64,000 bases of DNA from Deltaproteobacteria bacterium RIFCSPHIGHO2_02_FULL_44_16 (GCA_001798185.1 MGRM01000027.1:30426-94425); one strand, 5' to 3'. Numbered from the stretch's first letter, positions 23,905-32,467 are shown. Translations and numbers: made by a program. The notes: a model not told the origin generated them from the letters alone.

Positions 23905-26376
23905 TTATTCTTTTTCCAGGATAATATTAAAACTTTTTTTGGATCCATCCATTTTGAAACTGTGCGTCCAGGTTTTATAACCTTTCAGTGTGACAATGAC
24001 ACTGTGTTCTTGATCTGTTCGAACGTTGCGAACAATAACCGGAGTTTTGGGAACTTGTTGTCCATCGAGCATCACTTCTGCTCGTGCGGGAGAACTGATG
24101 ATACTGACTTCACCGTAAAGATCAGCAAGCTCGATATCCGTAAGATCAACCGTTTCTCCGGGTTTCAGTTCAATTTTTTTCGAGAAACGAGAAAGACCTT
24201 CTTTATTCACGAGCACGGAAACGCGTCCGGAAGGAACCGTGAGTGTGAGTGGAGTTTTTCCTTTGTATTCAGCATTAATAAAAATATCTGCATCAGAAGG
24301 ATTTGAAGCTAGCCTTATTTTTGCTGAACCACCGCTACTGAGTGGTTCCGAAGGTGGAGATGCTTCTTTCGGTGGGATTTTTTTTGTGACTACCTGGGGT
24401 TTCTTTTCAGGTTGAGGTTTCGGTTTTTCCACTGGCGCTTCAGGAATGATTATCGGTTTTTCAGCTGTTGGAGCCATGCGGGTAAGTGTCGCATCAACAG
24501 GAACTGTTTGTGCTGCAGTGAGTTCCACCTGTGTGGACCAGATATCAAAACCTTTTAACGATAACTCAATGTGATGTGGTTTTTTGAGGTCAAGGTTAGA
24601 AATGGTAGCCGGAGTTGTACGTCCTGTTGTTTCCCCATTCATAATCACTGCTGCACCTGAAGGAGTGGAAGTAAGAGCAATGGAACCGCGTTCAGCGACA
24701 AGCGGTGAAAGACGAGTTGAAACTTTTTGCGGTTTGGCATTTGAAAGTCGGACCACTTGTTCAAAGTCTTGATATTCCGGTTTTGAAAGAGTGATTCTCA
24801 CATCGGTCTCAAGCGGAAGGTTTTCAAGTGTCGCCGGAGTAACGTTTCCCGTTAACTTTCCATTCATCATAATGGAAGCGCCGAGAGGTTCTGAAATAAT
24901 ATTTAAAATACCCAAAGGTTTTTGAAGTTCCGCTGAAAGTTCGAGGGGTGTTTTATTCAAGGGTTTGAGCGTACGTTCGATAATGCCATATCCTTCAAGT
25001 TCCAGACGCACTTGATATTCTCGATTGAGAACCAGATTGGAGATGGTTGCAGGAGTTCGAAGGCCAGTGTCCTTGTTATCAAGATAAATGCGTGCGCCTG
25101 CAGGAATTGTCATGATTCTGCTGGAAACAGTTGCGGAAGGAGGAGTCTCAATTTGAACTGCTGGTTTTTCTTCTTCCCAAAAACGAAGTGTCGGAAATTG
25201 ATTGAATGCAATATAGGAGCCCATTGCCAACAGTAACGGAATCATACCAGCGACAATCCATTTTAAAAATCCTGATCGCTTTTTTTCTGTTTGTGTTTTT
25301 GATCCGCGTGCGGTGATCGATCCAATTTCCGGGAGAGGTGTGTTGCCATGAACAAGTTCAACTTGTTTCTTTCCTTCTTTCACACTCATCGAAGATGTTT
25401 GTTGTTCTTGGGAGGTGGTTTTTGCAGCCCGATGCGCCTCTTCTTGAATACGTGCCTGAAATTTCTCCGTGATAAATTTTGAAAGTTTTCGAGGAGAAAA
25501 GTCAAGATACTGCGCATACAAAAATTTTGTTAATTCCACCTGAAGATCGCCCGCATGGTGATAACGTTCTTCTGGATTATAGGCGAGTATCTTTGCGAGA
25601 AGTTCGCGAAGTTTTATGGGAATCGTTTCAGGAAGATTCTTGACTTGAATTTTTGTGGTCCGAATTTTTTTCAGGACTTCAAATTGTGACTCGCCCGTGA
25701 AGAGTTTTTCTCCGGTAATCATTTCATATAAAAGAATTCCAACCGAAAAAATATCGGTTCTCCGATCAATGGGTCTTCCGAGGGCTTGTTCCGGAGACAT
25801 ATAGGCAATCTTGCCCTTCAGAATTCCGGCCATGGTGTGGGAAATATTCATCGCGGCTTTCGCGATCCCAAAGTCCACAATTTTCACTTCGCCTTCATAA
25901 GAAATCAGCACGTTCTGAGGGCTGACATCGCGATGAACGATGCCTAAAGGATGGTGTTGATCATCAGTTTTGCGATGCGCGTAATCGAGGCCTTTGCAGA
26001 TTTCGCTCGCAATATAGACCGCAATGTCGTGCGGAATCAGCTCCTTCTGTTCACGCGAGATATAAAGGATGTCGCGCAAATTGACGCCGCTAATAAATTC
26101 CATTGCGATGAAATAATCATCGCCCACTTTTCCCAGATCATAGACTTGTACAATATTTGCATGAGAGAGAAGAACCGAGAGCTTGGCTTCATCGATCAGC
26201 ATCGTAATAAATTCACTGTCAGCGGCGCAGTGGGGGAGAATGCGTTTGATCACCAGAAGTTTTTCAAAACCATCCACGCCAAACGTTTTGGCTTTGTAGA
26301 TTTCTGCCATTCCTCCGACAGCAAGTTTGTCGAGAAGAAAATATTTTCCAAACTGTTTTGGTTCAAAATCAGCCAT
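23905..26376 (-). CDS. Membrane Ser/Thr protein kinase with five PEGA repeats
   Basis: An 823-residue protein. The N-terminal kinase domain (about residues 10-270) has LVIKRILPH with the ATP-binding Lys, HRDVSPQNVLI, VDFGIAK and AYMSPEQALG, so it should be active. A membrane helix (about 372-393) follows. Five PEGA domains form the outside part, each with an SxPxGAxIxxNG-like core. A Pro/Lys-rich linker separates repeats three and four. PEGA domains are thought to bind surface polysaccharide or wall components. Together with the FHA activator just downstream it looks like a phospho-signal pair that may respond to surface contact; this is inference. Confidence 0.92.
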   Translation of the reverse strand: MADFEPKQFGKYFLLDKLAVGGMAEIYKAKTFGVDGFEKLLVIKRILPHCAADSEFITMLIDEAKLSVLLSHANIVQVYDLGKVGDDYFIAMEFISGVNLRDILYISREQKELIPHDIAVYIASEICKGLDYAHRKTDDQHHPLGIVHRDVSPQNVLISYEGEVKIVDFGIAKAAMNISHTMAGILKGKIAYMSPEQALGRPIDRRTDIFSVGILLYEMITGEKLFTGESQFEVLKKIRTTKIQVKNLPETIPIKLRELLAKILAYNPEERYHHAGDLQVELTKFLYAQYLDFSPRKLSKFITEKFQARIQEEAHRAAKTTSQEQQTSSMSVKEGKKQVELVHGNTPLPEIGSITARGSKTQTEKKRSGFLKWIVAGMIPLLLAMGSYIAFNQFPTLRFWEEEKPAVQIETPPSATVSSRIMTIPAGARIYLDNKDTGLRTPATISNLVLNREYQVRLELEGYGIIERTLKPLNKTPLELSAELQKPLGILNIISEPLGASIMMNGKLTGNVTPATLENLPLETDVRITLSKPEYQDFEQVVRLSNAKPQKVSTRLSPLVAERGSIALTSTPSGAAVIMNGETTGRTTPATISNLDLKKPHHIELSLKGFDIWSTQVELTAAQTVPVDATLTRMAPTAEKPIIIPEAPVEKPKPQPEKKPQVVTKKIPPKEASPPSEPLSSGGSAKIRLASNPSDADIFINAEYKGKTPLTLTVPSGRVSVLVNKEGLSRFSKKIELKPGETVDLTDIELADLYGEVSIISSPARAEVMLDGQQVPKTPVIVRNVRTDQEHSVIVTLKGYKTWTHSFKMDGSKKSFNIILEKE

Positions 26377-26378
26377 AG

Positions 26379-26969
26379 TTATTCAATTGATTGAAAGAGG
26401 ATGAGAAGCGCGACAATGAGAATAAAAAGAAGCGCTACTATTATCCCTTTGCGATGCGAATGTTTTACGTATTCGACACCTTTGTCTCTTTCACCTTTCT
26501 TGTATTCAGAGTTCATTATTGATTGACGATGGAGTCCGCTTTGACCCATCGATTGTAAGATCCCTAATTCAATTTCTTTCTTATATGCCCAGAATTCACG
26601 TGGAACCTCATCAAGCCGTTGGAGACGTTTCAGTTTGAGAACATCTTCAAAACGTTGAAGAAGTAAAAGTCCGTTTGCTGTGGTTGTCCCATTTGTCCAA
26701 ACAATATCAGCAAGAAGAAAGGGGGTGCCTTGACGAAGTGCAGCATGTTGGTAACGACATTTCAAAACACGATCGGTCTGGATTTTCGTCCATTTGATTG
26801 ATTGTTCCGATCGATGAAATTTATCCCACTCATGTTCAGCTTGTTGCTGATAATGAGCATCTGGATCTTCTGGCTGTTGTCTCCGCTGATGCTGATCATC
26901 TGTCGCATGTTTTGATTCGTTGATGCGATAGGAAGCAGGAACATCTGGACGGTCAATTTTATCGACCAT
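26379..26969 (-). CDS. Tail-anchored protein of unknown function
   Basis: A 196-residue protein. The N-terminal 60 residues are His/Gln/Asp-rich, the middle is helical (GLLLLQRFEDVLKLKRLQRL) and the last 23 residues are a single hydrophobic helix (IIVALLFILIVALLILFQ) preceded by basic residues, so the body faces the cytoplasm. No family is recognised. It is two bases upstream of the PEGA kinase on the same strand and three bases after the FmdB-type gene's stop region, so all are probably one transcript. Confidence 0.55.
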   Translation of the reverse strand: MVDKIDRPDVPASYRINESKHATDDQHQRRQQPEDPDAHYQQQAEHEWDKFHRSEQSIKWTKIQTDRVLKCRYQHAALRQGTPFLLADIVWTNGTTTANGLLLLQRFEDVLKLKRLQRLDEVPREFWAYKKEIELGILQSMGQSGLHRQSIMNSEYKKGERDKGVEYVKHSHRKGIIVALLFILIVALLILFQSIE

Positions 26970-26971
26970 AA

Positions 26972-27241
26972 TTATTTCCCATCCCCTGTTGATTTTTTTT
27001 CTTCTTTCTTTTTTTCAGGAGTTTTCTTTTCTGCTTGGGCTGTTTCAGTTTCTTTTTTTGCCGAAGAACCGTAACCGTCTTTATACCAGCCGCCGCCTTT
27101 AAGAGTGAAACTGGTGCGCGATACAATGCGTTTCACAGCGCCTTGGCAATCGGGGCAAATGGTCAAAGGAAGGTCCGTGATTTTTTGAAATCGCTCAAAT
27201 GCCTTTGAGCACTTCTCACATTGATATTCATAAATCGGCAT
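26972..27241 (-). CDS. FmdB-family zinc ribbon protein
   Basis: An 89-residue protein that starts MPIYEYQCEKCSKAFERF, the FmdB signature, with a second CPDC pair; the four Cys form a zinc ribbon. The C-terminal 35 residues are Lys/Glu-rich and unstructured. I chose the ATG at 27241 (AAAGGAAAAGAGATC upstream). Proteins of this family are small putative regulators of unknown role. Confidence 0.88.
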   Translation of the reverse strand: MPIYEYQCEKCSKAFERFQKITDLPLTICPDCQGAVKRIVSRTSFTLKGGGWYKDGYGSSAKKETETAQAEKKTPEKKKEEKKSTGDGK

Positions 27242-27298
27242 AACGATCTCTTTTCCTTTCAAAGGGGACCTGACTCACCAGATCCGCCTGAGGAATGA

Positions 27299-27318
27299 AG
27301 ACCCCATTTTACGGGTCT
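27299..27318 (-). terminator. Possible hairpin between yggT and the FmdB gene
   Basis: AGACCC and GGGTCT flank an 8-base loop in the roughly 170-base gap between the yggT stop and the FmdB-type gene. No clear T-run follows on the - strand, so it could be an attenuator or simply a structured leader. Confidence 0.3.
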
Positions 27319-27415
27319 CAAAAGAAATTGTAAAGAAATCAGCTTTGTTGGGGTGAAATGAAAGGTAAGTTGCGAGGTTTCACTCTATTCGAGAAATCAA
27401 TTGCAACTGATTGAT

Positions 27416-27715
27416 TTATATTGATTTATTTTGCGCTAAGCTCAATAAGAAATTGACTAAAAACATTTCCAGAAAAACAAGCAAAAGAAGGGCAATCATG
27501 GGCGTGAGATCGATCCGAAGTCGAAGCAGAGCTCGGGGAAGAAATCGCCGAAGGAGTCGGTAGACCGGTTCTGTGAGGCCATACAGCAGTCGAACAATGG
27601 GATTATAAGGATCTGGATTCACCCACGTGATGAGCGCGGACGCGATAATGATCATTTTATAGACACCGATCACAAGGCTTAAGACATTGGCAAGTGCTGC
27701 AAAAAAATAGGACAT
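27416..27715 (-). CDS. YggT-family membrane protein
   Basis: A 99-residue protein with two membrane helices separated by ALITWVNPDPYNPIVRLLYG and LTEPVYRLLRRFLPR, the conserved YggT pattern. The family is linked to osmotic or divisome function in some bacteria. It lies three bases after proC, the conserved neighbour order. Confidence 0.92.
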   Translation of the reverse strand: MSYFFAALANVLSLVIGVYKMIIIASALITWVNPDPYNPIVRLLYGLTEPVYRLLRRFLPRALLRLRIDLTPMIALLLLVFLEMFLVNFLLSLAQNKSI

Positions 27716-27718
27716 GTA

Positions 27719-28543
27719 TTACTCCTTTGTACTTCTGAGCTCTTTTGAGCGTTGCACTGCTGCCTTCATGGCTTCTTCGATTGTCTTCCAAAATTGACGG
27801 TTTTCGAAAACTTTCATTGCTGCCCACGTGGTCCCTTTTTTTGAAGTCACCCGTTCGCGAAGTTTTTCTGGATCAGCGCCGTCTTGAGCTGCAATTGCTG
27901 CTGCCCCAAGCGCTGTTTGGACTGTCATCCGAAGTGCGAGTTTTGGATCGAGTCCCAGTTTTTCCGCTGCATCGCGCATCGCTTCCATCATCGCGAAGAA
28001 ATAAGCGGGACCAGTTCCCGAAAGTGCAGTAATCACATCCATAAGTTTTTCATTTCGAATGTCGATGGTCTGGCCGACAGCTTGAAAAATTTGATGGGCA
28101 AAACGTCGATCACGTTCTGGCATCTCCTTTGCGCAACAAATAGCACTGACACCAGCATCGATGAGCGCTGGAAGATTTGGCATGACGCGAACAAGTTTTG
28201 CTTTGTTTCCAAAAAGTGTTTTGAGCTTTGCGAGATCGACCCCTGCTGCGATGGAGATCACGACATGATCAGCCGTGAGTTTCTTGGCAATTTCCGCGGC
28301 GACGGCTTTCATGTCCTGCGGTTTGATTCCGAGGATTAACGTATGAGCGCTTTCGACAAGGGAGACATTATCGGGTGTCGTGTGAATGCCGTAGGTTGTT
28401 TCCAGGAGTTTGAGACGTTTCGTTCTGCGGGCTGAGGCAATGATTTCATAGGAACGTACAAGTTGTGATCGAAGAAGTCCCTTTATGAGCGCTTCGCCCA
28501 TATTTCCAGCGCCAAGCACACCGACGATGTATCGATTTTTCAT
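27719..28543 (-). CDS. proC: Pyrroline-5-carboxylate reductase
   Basis: A 274-residue Rossmann-fold enzyme that reduces 1-pyrroline-5-carboxylate to proline with NAD(P)H. The N-terminal VLGAGNMGEALIKGLL is the dinucleotide-binding loop, VRVMPNLPALIDAGVSAI is the substrate region and LSGTGPAYFFAMMEAM is the family signature. Length is normal. It forms an operon with yggT. The opposing pathway enzyme, proline dehydrogenase, is also encoded in the window at 60.9-61.8 kb. Confidence 0.95.
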   Translation of the reverse strand: MKNRYIVGVLGAGNMGEALIKGLLRSQLVRSYEIIASARRTKRLKLLETTYGIHTTPDNVSLVESAHTLILGIKPQDMKAVAAEIAKKLTADHVVISIAAGVDLAKLKTLFGNKAKLVRVMPNLPALIDAGVSAICCAKEMPERDRRFAHQIFQAVGQTIDIRNEKLMDVITALSGTGPAYFFAMMEAMRDAAEKLGLDPKLALRMTVQTALGAAAIAAQDGADPEKLRERVTSKKGTTWAAMKVFENRQFWKTIEEAMKAAVQRSKELRSTKE

Positions 28544-28597
28544 TGCAATCTTTTAAATGATTTTGATCAGTGACGCAAATGGTTTTCCAAACAGCTC

Positions 28598-28627
28598 TTG
28601 ACATACATCTATTTTTAGAGAAAGATA
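28598..28627 (+). promoter_or_regulatory. Possible promoter/operator of the toxin-antitoxin pair
   Basis: TTGACA at 28598-28603 is a consensus -35 element. The -10 is not clear (AAAGAT at 17 bases). ATACAT occurs twice (28602 and 28625), a spaced direct repeat that could be an operator for the antitoxin. Confidence 0.35.
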
Positions 28628-28637
28628 CATATCAAGT

Positions 28638-28844
28638 ATGGCTACAAAAACAACAATGAACTTACCTGAAGAGCTCTTGAAAGAGGCAGTAGAAGTCAGT
28701 GGGGCTCAAACGAAAACGATGGCCGTCATTTTAGGGCTTGAGGAGCTTATCCGCAAAAAACGTTTAGAAGGCCTTCTGAAACTGAAAGGAAGTGGAAAAG
28801 TTCATTTTTCAAGAAGTGATTTGAAGCAATCTCGACGCCGATGA
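28638..28844 (+). CDS. VapB-type antitoxin
   Basis: A 68-residue protein with a ribbon-helix-helix style N-terminus (TTMNLPEELLKEAVEVSGAQ) and a Lys/Arg-rich C-terminus, the usual VapB antitoxin form, where the N-terminus binds DNA and the tail blocks the toxin. It overlaps the toxin gene by four bases (ATGA). Homologues often carry the family name VapB/DUF2191. Confidence 0.85.
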   Translation: MATKTTMNLPEELLKEAVEVSGAQTKTMAVILGLEELIRKKRLEGLLKLKGSGKVHFSRSDLKQSRRR

Positions 28845-29245
28845 ATGTTCTTGTTGATTCTTCTCTTTGGATTGAATTTTTTCAAAAAAAGCCGCGCATT
28901 GATCTCACTTCATTAGAACTTCTTCTTGAGGAGAGGCGAGTTGTTACCTGTCTTCCTATCCAAGCTGAAATTCTTTCAGGGAAAATGGATCATCTTACAG
29001 CTCAAAAGGTAAAAGCAGCATTTGAAGTGATGATCCATGTTGATCCCGATTGGAACTCTCCTATCATCTGGAAAGAAATTGCGACGCTTGCGCACCTTAC
29101 CAAGAAAAAAGGTCAAAAGATGCCAGGCCTTGTTGATCGAATGATTCTTATTGCTGCAAAAACTTCAGGATCCCTTCTTTGGAGTATGGATAAGCACATG
29201 AATCAACTTGCAGTGCTTGCAGAAGTGCAACTGTTTTTGTCTTGA
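28841..29245 (+). CDS. VapC-type PIN-domain toxin ribonuclease
   Basis: A 134-residue PIN-domain protein. The expected acidic residues are present: Asp in NVLVDSSLWIEFF, Glu in PIQAEILSG, Asp in GLVDRMILIAA and Asp in LLWSMDKHM. VapC toxins are Mg2+-dependent RNases, often cutting tRNA. All catalytic residues look intact. The pair sits on the + strand between yggS and proC, which are both on the - strand. Confidence 0.88.
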   Translation: MNVLVDSSLWIEFFQKKPRIDLTSLELLLEERRVVTCLPIQAEILSGKMDHLTAQKVKAAFEVMIHVDPDWNSPIIWKEIATLAHLTKKKGQKMPGLVDRMILIAAKTSGSLLWSMDKHMNQLAVLAEVQLFLS

Positions 29246-29256
29246 AAGTTGTTTTG

Positions 29257-30045
29257 CTATTTTTCTGACGTATTTTGCCGACGCTCTCCAAAAATCGCGG
29301 TGCCGACGCGGATGATGGTGGCCCCTTCTTCGATGGCGATGTCGAAGTCGTGGCTCATGCCCATCGAGAGTTCCTTGAGATCAAGTTGCTCTGCGAGTTC
29401 GCGCATCTGACGAAAGTAAGGACGGCTTGCTTCGGGATTCGGGTCATAAGGAGGAATACATATAAGACCTTTCACGCGAAGATGTTGCAGTGATTGCATC
29501 TGATGCAAAAGTTCTGCAGCATCTTTCGGTGTCATTCCGGATTTGGAAGATTCGCCGCCAATATTTATCTCGAGAAAAAGATCAATAGAATCTCTTTCGA
29601 AACATTCTTTGGTAACGGGTCCTGCCGCCTGCGGTGTCCCGGCCCTCCCGCTATTGGCGGGAGACCCTCCCGGAACACGCTCCGGCGTCACCCGAACCAT
29701 GGAGTTTCGAAAGAGATCTATTGCTACTGCTGTTTTCATGGAATCGATCACAATGCTTGTTGTAATCGGCGCAACAAGTTTTACTTTATTACGTTGAAGA
29801 TGCCCGATGAAGTGCCATCGGATTTCAAGATCATGAAGGAGCGCAGCTTTCTCTTTCATCTCCTGAGCGTAGTTTTCTCCAAAATCTCGTTGTCCTGCAT
29901 CATAGGCTTCTCGAATCAAATCTGTTGATACTCCTTTTGAAACAGCAATGAGTTGGATCACTGTTGGATCTTGGCCAGATTTACGTGCAGATGATTCGAT
30001 TTTGCGTTGGACGTTTTGCAATTGTTGAAAAAGAGGTTTGTTCAT
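29257..30045 (-). CDS. YggS/PLPBP-family PLP-binding protein carrying an in-frame palindromic element
   Basis: A 262-residue alanine-racemase-fold protein that binds pyridoxal phosphate and keeps its level balanced. Family motifs: LIAVSKGVS with the PLP Lys, [40 protein letters not shown] and [28 protein letters not shown]. Between [14 protein letters not shown] and [10 protein letters not shown] there are about 45 extra residues ([26 protein letters not shown]) that other YggS proteins lack; these are encoded by the repeat at 29584-29722. Usual length is about 225-235. The reading frame is intact, so the protein may still work with a surface loop. The start abuts another palindromic repeat. 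Confidence 0.9.
   Translation of the reverse strand: MNKPLFQQLQNVQRKIESSARKSGQDPTVIQLIAVSKGVSTDLIREAYDAGQRDFGENYAQEMKEKAALLHDLEIRWHFIGHLQRNKVKLVAPITTSIVIDSMKTAVAIDLFRNSMVRVTPERVPGGSPANSGRAGTPQAAGPVTKECFERDSIDLFLEINIGGESSKSGMTPKDAAELLHQMQSLQHLRVKGLICIPPYDPNPEASRPYFRQMRELAEQLDLKELSMGMSHDFDIAIEEGATIIRVGTAIFGERRQNTSEK
29584..29722 (-). repeat. Palindromic element, family E, copy 1, in frame inside yggS
   Basis: 139 bp bounded by inverted ends, AATAGA(A)TCTCTTTCGAAAC, with internal stem CCCGCTATTGGCGGG. It keeps the yggS frame open. A second copy at 56261-56403 shares the ends (CCTCTTTCGAAAC) and the core (GGGTCCTGCCG, CTGCGGTGT, GGCGTCACCCG-type segments), and both copies have the same frame open: GTPQ(A/T)AGPxTK. 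Confidence 0.85.
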
Positions 30046-30197
30046 AAATTGAAAGTCTCTCGGAGGCGCTGTCTCACTACGGAAAAAATCCTCACTCGCC
30101 GGATTTTTTCCTGCGCTTCAGCCTGCTGTGCATTGAGGCTTCGTTCCCAGCGTCTGAAGACGCCGCTCGACAATCGCCTCCTGCGGACTTTCAATTT
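30046..30197 (+). repeat. Palindromic repeat upstream of yggS, family H
   Basis: Inverted arms AAATTGAAAGTC and GACTTTCAATTT, with further paired AGGCG/CGCCT segments, enclose an inner hairpin (GGAAAAAATCC and GGATTTTTTCC). It begins one base after the yggS start codon and so supplies the whole yggS leader. The remainder of the gap to 30263 shows no gene. Confidence 0.7.
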
Positions 30198-30262
30198 CAC
30201 CCGTACCACTTCTTGTCAATCGTTCAAAAGCACGATATCATTCAAAAATTACTGGGGGATTC

Positions 30263-30799
30263 ATGAGGCGAGCTTTGCCAACATTGTTGGTGACACTTTT
30301 TATTGTTTGGCAAAGCGGATGTCTTTTTGGCGGCAAAAGCAGCTATCACGGCGTGAAATCCTATCGTGAAGGACGCGTTTTTCTTCCGGAGCACCGCTCG
30401 TATAATGTAGGGGAGCTTCCACGTGGCTGGTACGAAATTGAGACCGATGCGAGGGCTATTGCTTTTTATCATGATGCGTATCGATCAACTATGTTTACCG
30501 ATGCTTTTTGCAAAGATGCTTTTGATGATGTTTCCCACGAAAAATTGATTGCCAAAATGGTGGGTGGACTTCAAGGACTTCAGACCATCAGCTCGAAAAC
30601 CTTTCAGCTCGATGAGCGAAGAGCATTGCAAAAGCATTTTCGAGGATCATTAGATGGAATCGAAGTGGGGGTTGTTGCTGTTGTGGTCAAAAAAGACCAA
30701 TGTCTTTTTGATTTTGTCCTTGTGACTCCTCCACAACCAGAAAAGCAAGTGACAGAAGATTTCGAACATTTTTATCAAGCGTTTCACTTTACACGATAG
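30263..30799 (+). CDS. Lipoprotein of unknown function (head of MCE operon 2)
   Basis: A 178-residue protein with signal peptide and lipobox (LPTLLVTLFIVWQSGC-LF). The mature part has GELPRGWYEIETDARAIAFYH and CKDAFDDVSHEKLIAKMVGG, and is predicted to have mixed helices and strands. No family is certain. The gene is followed by mlaE, mlaF and mlaD, so it may be an accessory lipoprotein of that transporter. A strong hairpin separates it from mlaE. Confidence 0.65.
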   Translation: MRRALPTLLVTLFIVWQSGCLFGGKSSYHGVKSYREGRVFLPEHRSYNVGELPRGWYEIETDARAIAFYHDAYRSTMFTDAFCKDAFDDVSHEKLIAKMVGGLQGLQTISSKTFQLDERRALQKHFRGSLDGIEVGVVAVVVKKDQCLFDFVLVTPPQPEKQVTEDFEHFYQAFHFTR

Positions 30800-30801
30800 G
30801 A

Positions 30802-30838
30802 AATTTACCAATAACTGACAGTTAGTTATTGGTAAATT
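30802..30838 (+). terminator. Perfect 15-bp stem hairpin between lipoprotein gene and mlaE
   Basis: AATTTACCAATAACT and its exact complement AGTTATTGGTAAATT enclose a 7-base loop. The stem is AT-rich and starts two bases after the lipoprotein stop. A perfect stem of this length is unlikely by chance. It may be a terminator, an mRNA 3' stabiliser or a protein-binding site for control of the MCE genes. Confidence 0.55.
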
Positions 30839-30849
30839 GCTTGCAAGAT

Positions 30850-31695
30850 ATGACTTCAAAACGGATGGACATAGAGCGTTCTTTGTCAGCTCAGCCCATG
30901 ACACCGCCGATCTTCAGTCCTCGGGCTTTTGCCGCGTCGATTGGAGAGCGAGCGATTGATTTGATTACCTTTGCCGGTGGAATGACAAATCTTACGATTG
31001 CCACGTTTCGTGCTCTTTTTCGACATCGCCTTTCGGTCGTCGAGCTTGTTCATCAATTAGCTTTTATTGGAAATCGTTCTTTTGCGATTGTGGGACTCAC
31101 CGCTATTTTCACGGGGATGGTCTTTGCGCTTCAACTTGCAGTGGGCATGGGTCGGTTTGGACTCAAAACCTATATTGGACAAATTGTCGGAATCGCTATC
31201 TTGCGAGAACTCGGTCCCGTGTTGACCTGTCTGATGATCGCCGCTCGCGTGGGGAGTGGGATTGCCGCTGAGTTGGGATCGATGGTGGTGACCGAGCAAG
31301 TGCTTGCCATTGAAGCGATGGGAGCAAATCCGATGCAAAAACTTGTTGTGCCCAGACTTCTGGCGACGATGATTGCGGCTCCGATTTTAACCGTGATGGC
31401 AGATATCATCGGTGTTTTTGGAGGGAGTGTCATTGCGATTTCGGAGGCAGGAGTCACACTTCCCTTTTATCTCGATCAAATTCAAAACACGGTCATCATG
31501 GAAGATTTTTCGAGCGGAGTTTTTAAAGCCATCTGCTTCGGCTTTTTTATTTCGATGGTCTCTTGTTATCACGGCCTCAGCACGGTCGGCGGGACTGAAG
31601 GGGTTGGCCGATCGACAACACGAGCGGTCGTGCACGCATCGATGTTTATTTTTGTGTCAGACTTTTTCTTAACGAAACTCTTTATCACTTTATAA
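30850..31695 (+). CDS. mlaE: MlaE/YrbE-family ABC permease (MCE operon 2)
   Basis: About 281 residues with the MlaE signature in full: ILRELGPVLTCLMIAARVGS, GIAAELGSMVVTEQVLAIEA and VPRLLATMIAAP. The ATG at 30850 is likeliest, but ATG codons at 30865 and 30898 are in frame and no strong ribosome site marks one. Forms a transporter with the next two genes. It is more typical of the family than the permease at 1.3 kb. Confidence 0.9.
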   Translation: MTSKRMDIERSLSAQPMTPPIFSPRAFAASIGERAIDLITFAGGMTNLTIATFRALFRHRLSVVELVHQLAFIGNRSFAIVGLTAIFTGMVFALQLAVGMGRFGLKTYIGQIVGIAILRELGPVLTCLMIAARVGSGIAAELGSMVVTEQVLAIEAMGANPMQKLVVPRLLATMIAAPILTVMADIIGVFGGSVIAISEAGVTLPFYLDQIQNTVIMEDFSSGVFKAICFGFFISMVSCYHGLSTVGGTEGVGRSTTRAVVHASMFIFVSDFFLTKLFITL

Positions 31696-31707
31696 ATGAA
31701 GGAATGA

Positions 31708-32457
31708 ATGGCTCTCATTTCATTTCAAAAAGTTTGTAAGGCATTTGGTGCAAAACAGATTCTCGTGAACGTCGATATTGAGATCCTAGAGGGAGAGACG
31801 CTGACGATTATTGGAGGAAGTGGAACCGGAAAATCGGTCTTTTTGAAACTTCTTCTCGGAGTTTTAAATCCCGATAAGGGAGCTGTTTTTTTTCGAGGGA
31901 AAAATGTTTCGGATATGAAGGAAAAGGATTTGATTGAGATGCGAAGCCATATGGGGATGCTCTTTCAGGGAGCGGCGCTTTTTGACTCGCTCACGGTGGG
32001 ACAAAATGTGGCGTATCCGCTGAAAGTTCATTTTGATTATGATGATGACAAAGTGGAAAACATTGTGGCGGAGTGTCTTCAGATGGTGGGACTCCCCGGA
32101 ATCGAAGATATGATGCCAGCAGATCTCTCAGGAGGTATGCGCAAACGTATCGGTCTTGCGCGCGCGATTGCGACACATCCTGATGTCATTCTCTATGATG
32201 AGCCGACGACAGGACTTGACCCTGCCAATACGCAGAGGATTGCAAAACTGATTCGCGAACTTCAGCAAAAACTTTCAGTGACTTCTGTTGTCGTAACGCA
32301 TGATATGGAATTCGCCTTTTCGATTTCAAATCGAATGGCAATGCTTCATCAGAGAAAATTTTCCTTTGTCGGAACCGTCGATGAAGCGCGATCGTCTTTA
32401 AATCCAGTAGTTCAAAATTTTTTACAAGGAAAGATGGAAACAGGAGATACGTCCTAA
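31708..32457 (+). CDS. mlaF: MlaF-type ABC ATPase (MCE operon 2)
   Basis: A 249-residue ATPase with all motifs: Walker A GGSGTGKS (about residues 36-43), Q-loop in MGMLFQGAALFDS, signature LSGGMRKRIGLARA, Walker B ILYDEPT and H-loop VVTHD. It powers lipid transport by the MlaE/MlaD partners. Twelve bases after mlaE and ten before mlaD. Confidence 0.95.
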   Translation: MALISFQKVCKAFGAKQILVNVDIEILEGETLTIIGGSGTGKSVFLKLLLGVLNPDKGAVFFRGKNVSDMKEKDLIEMRSHMGMLFQGAALFDSLTVGQNVAYPLKVHFDYDDDKVENIVAECLQMVGLPGIEDMMPADLSGGMRKRIGLARAIATHPDVILYDEPTTGLDPANTQRIAKLIRELQQKLSVTSVVVTHDMEFAFSISNRMAMLHQRKFSFVGTVDEARSSLNPVVQNFLQGKMETGDTS

Positions 32458-32467
32458 GGGAGAAGCT

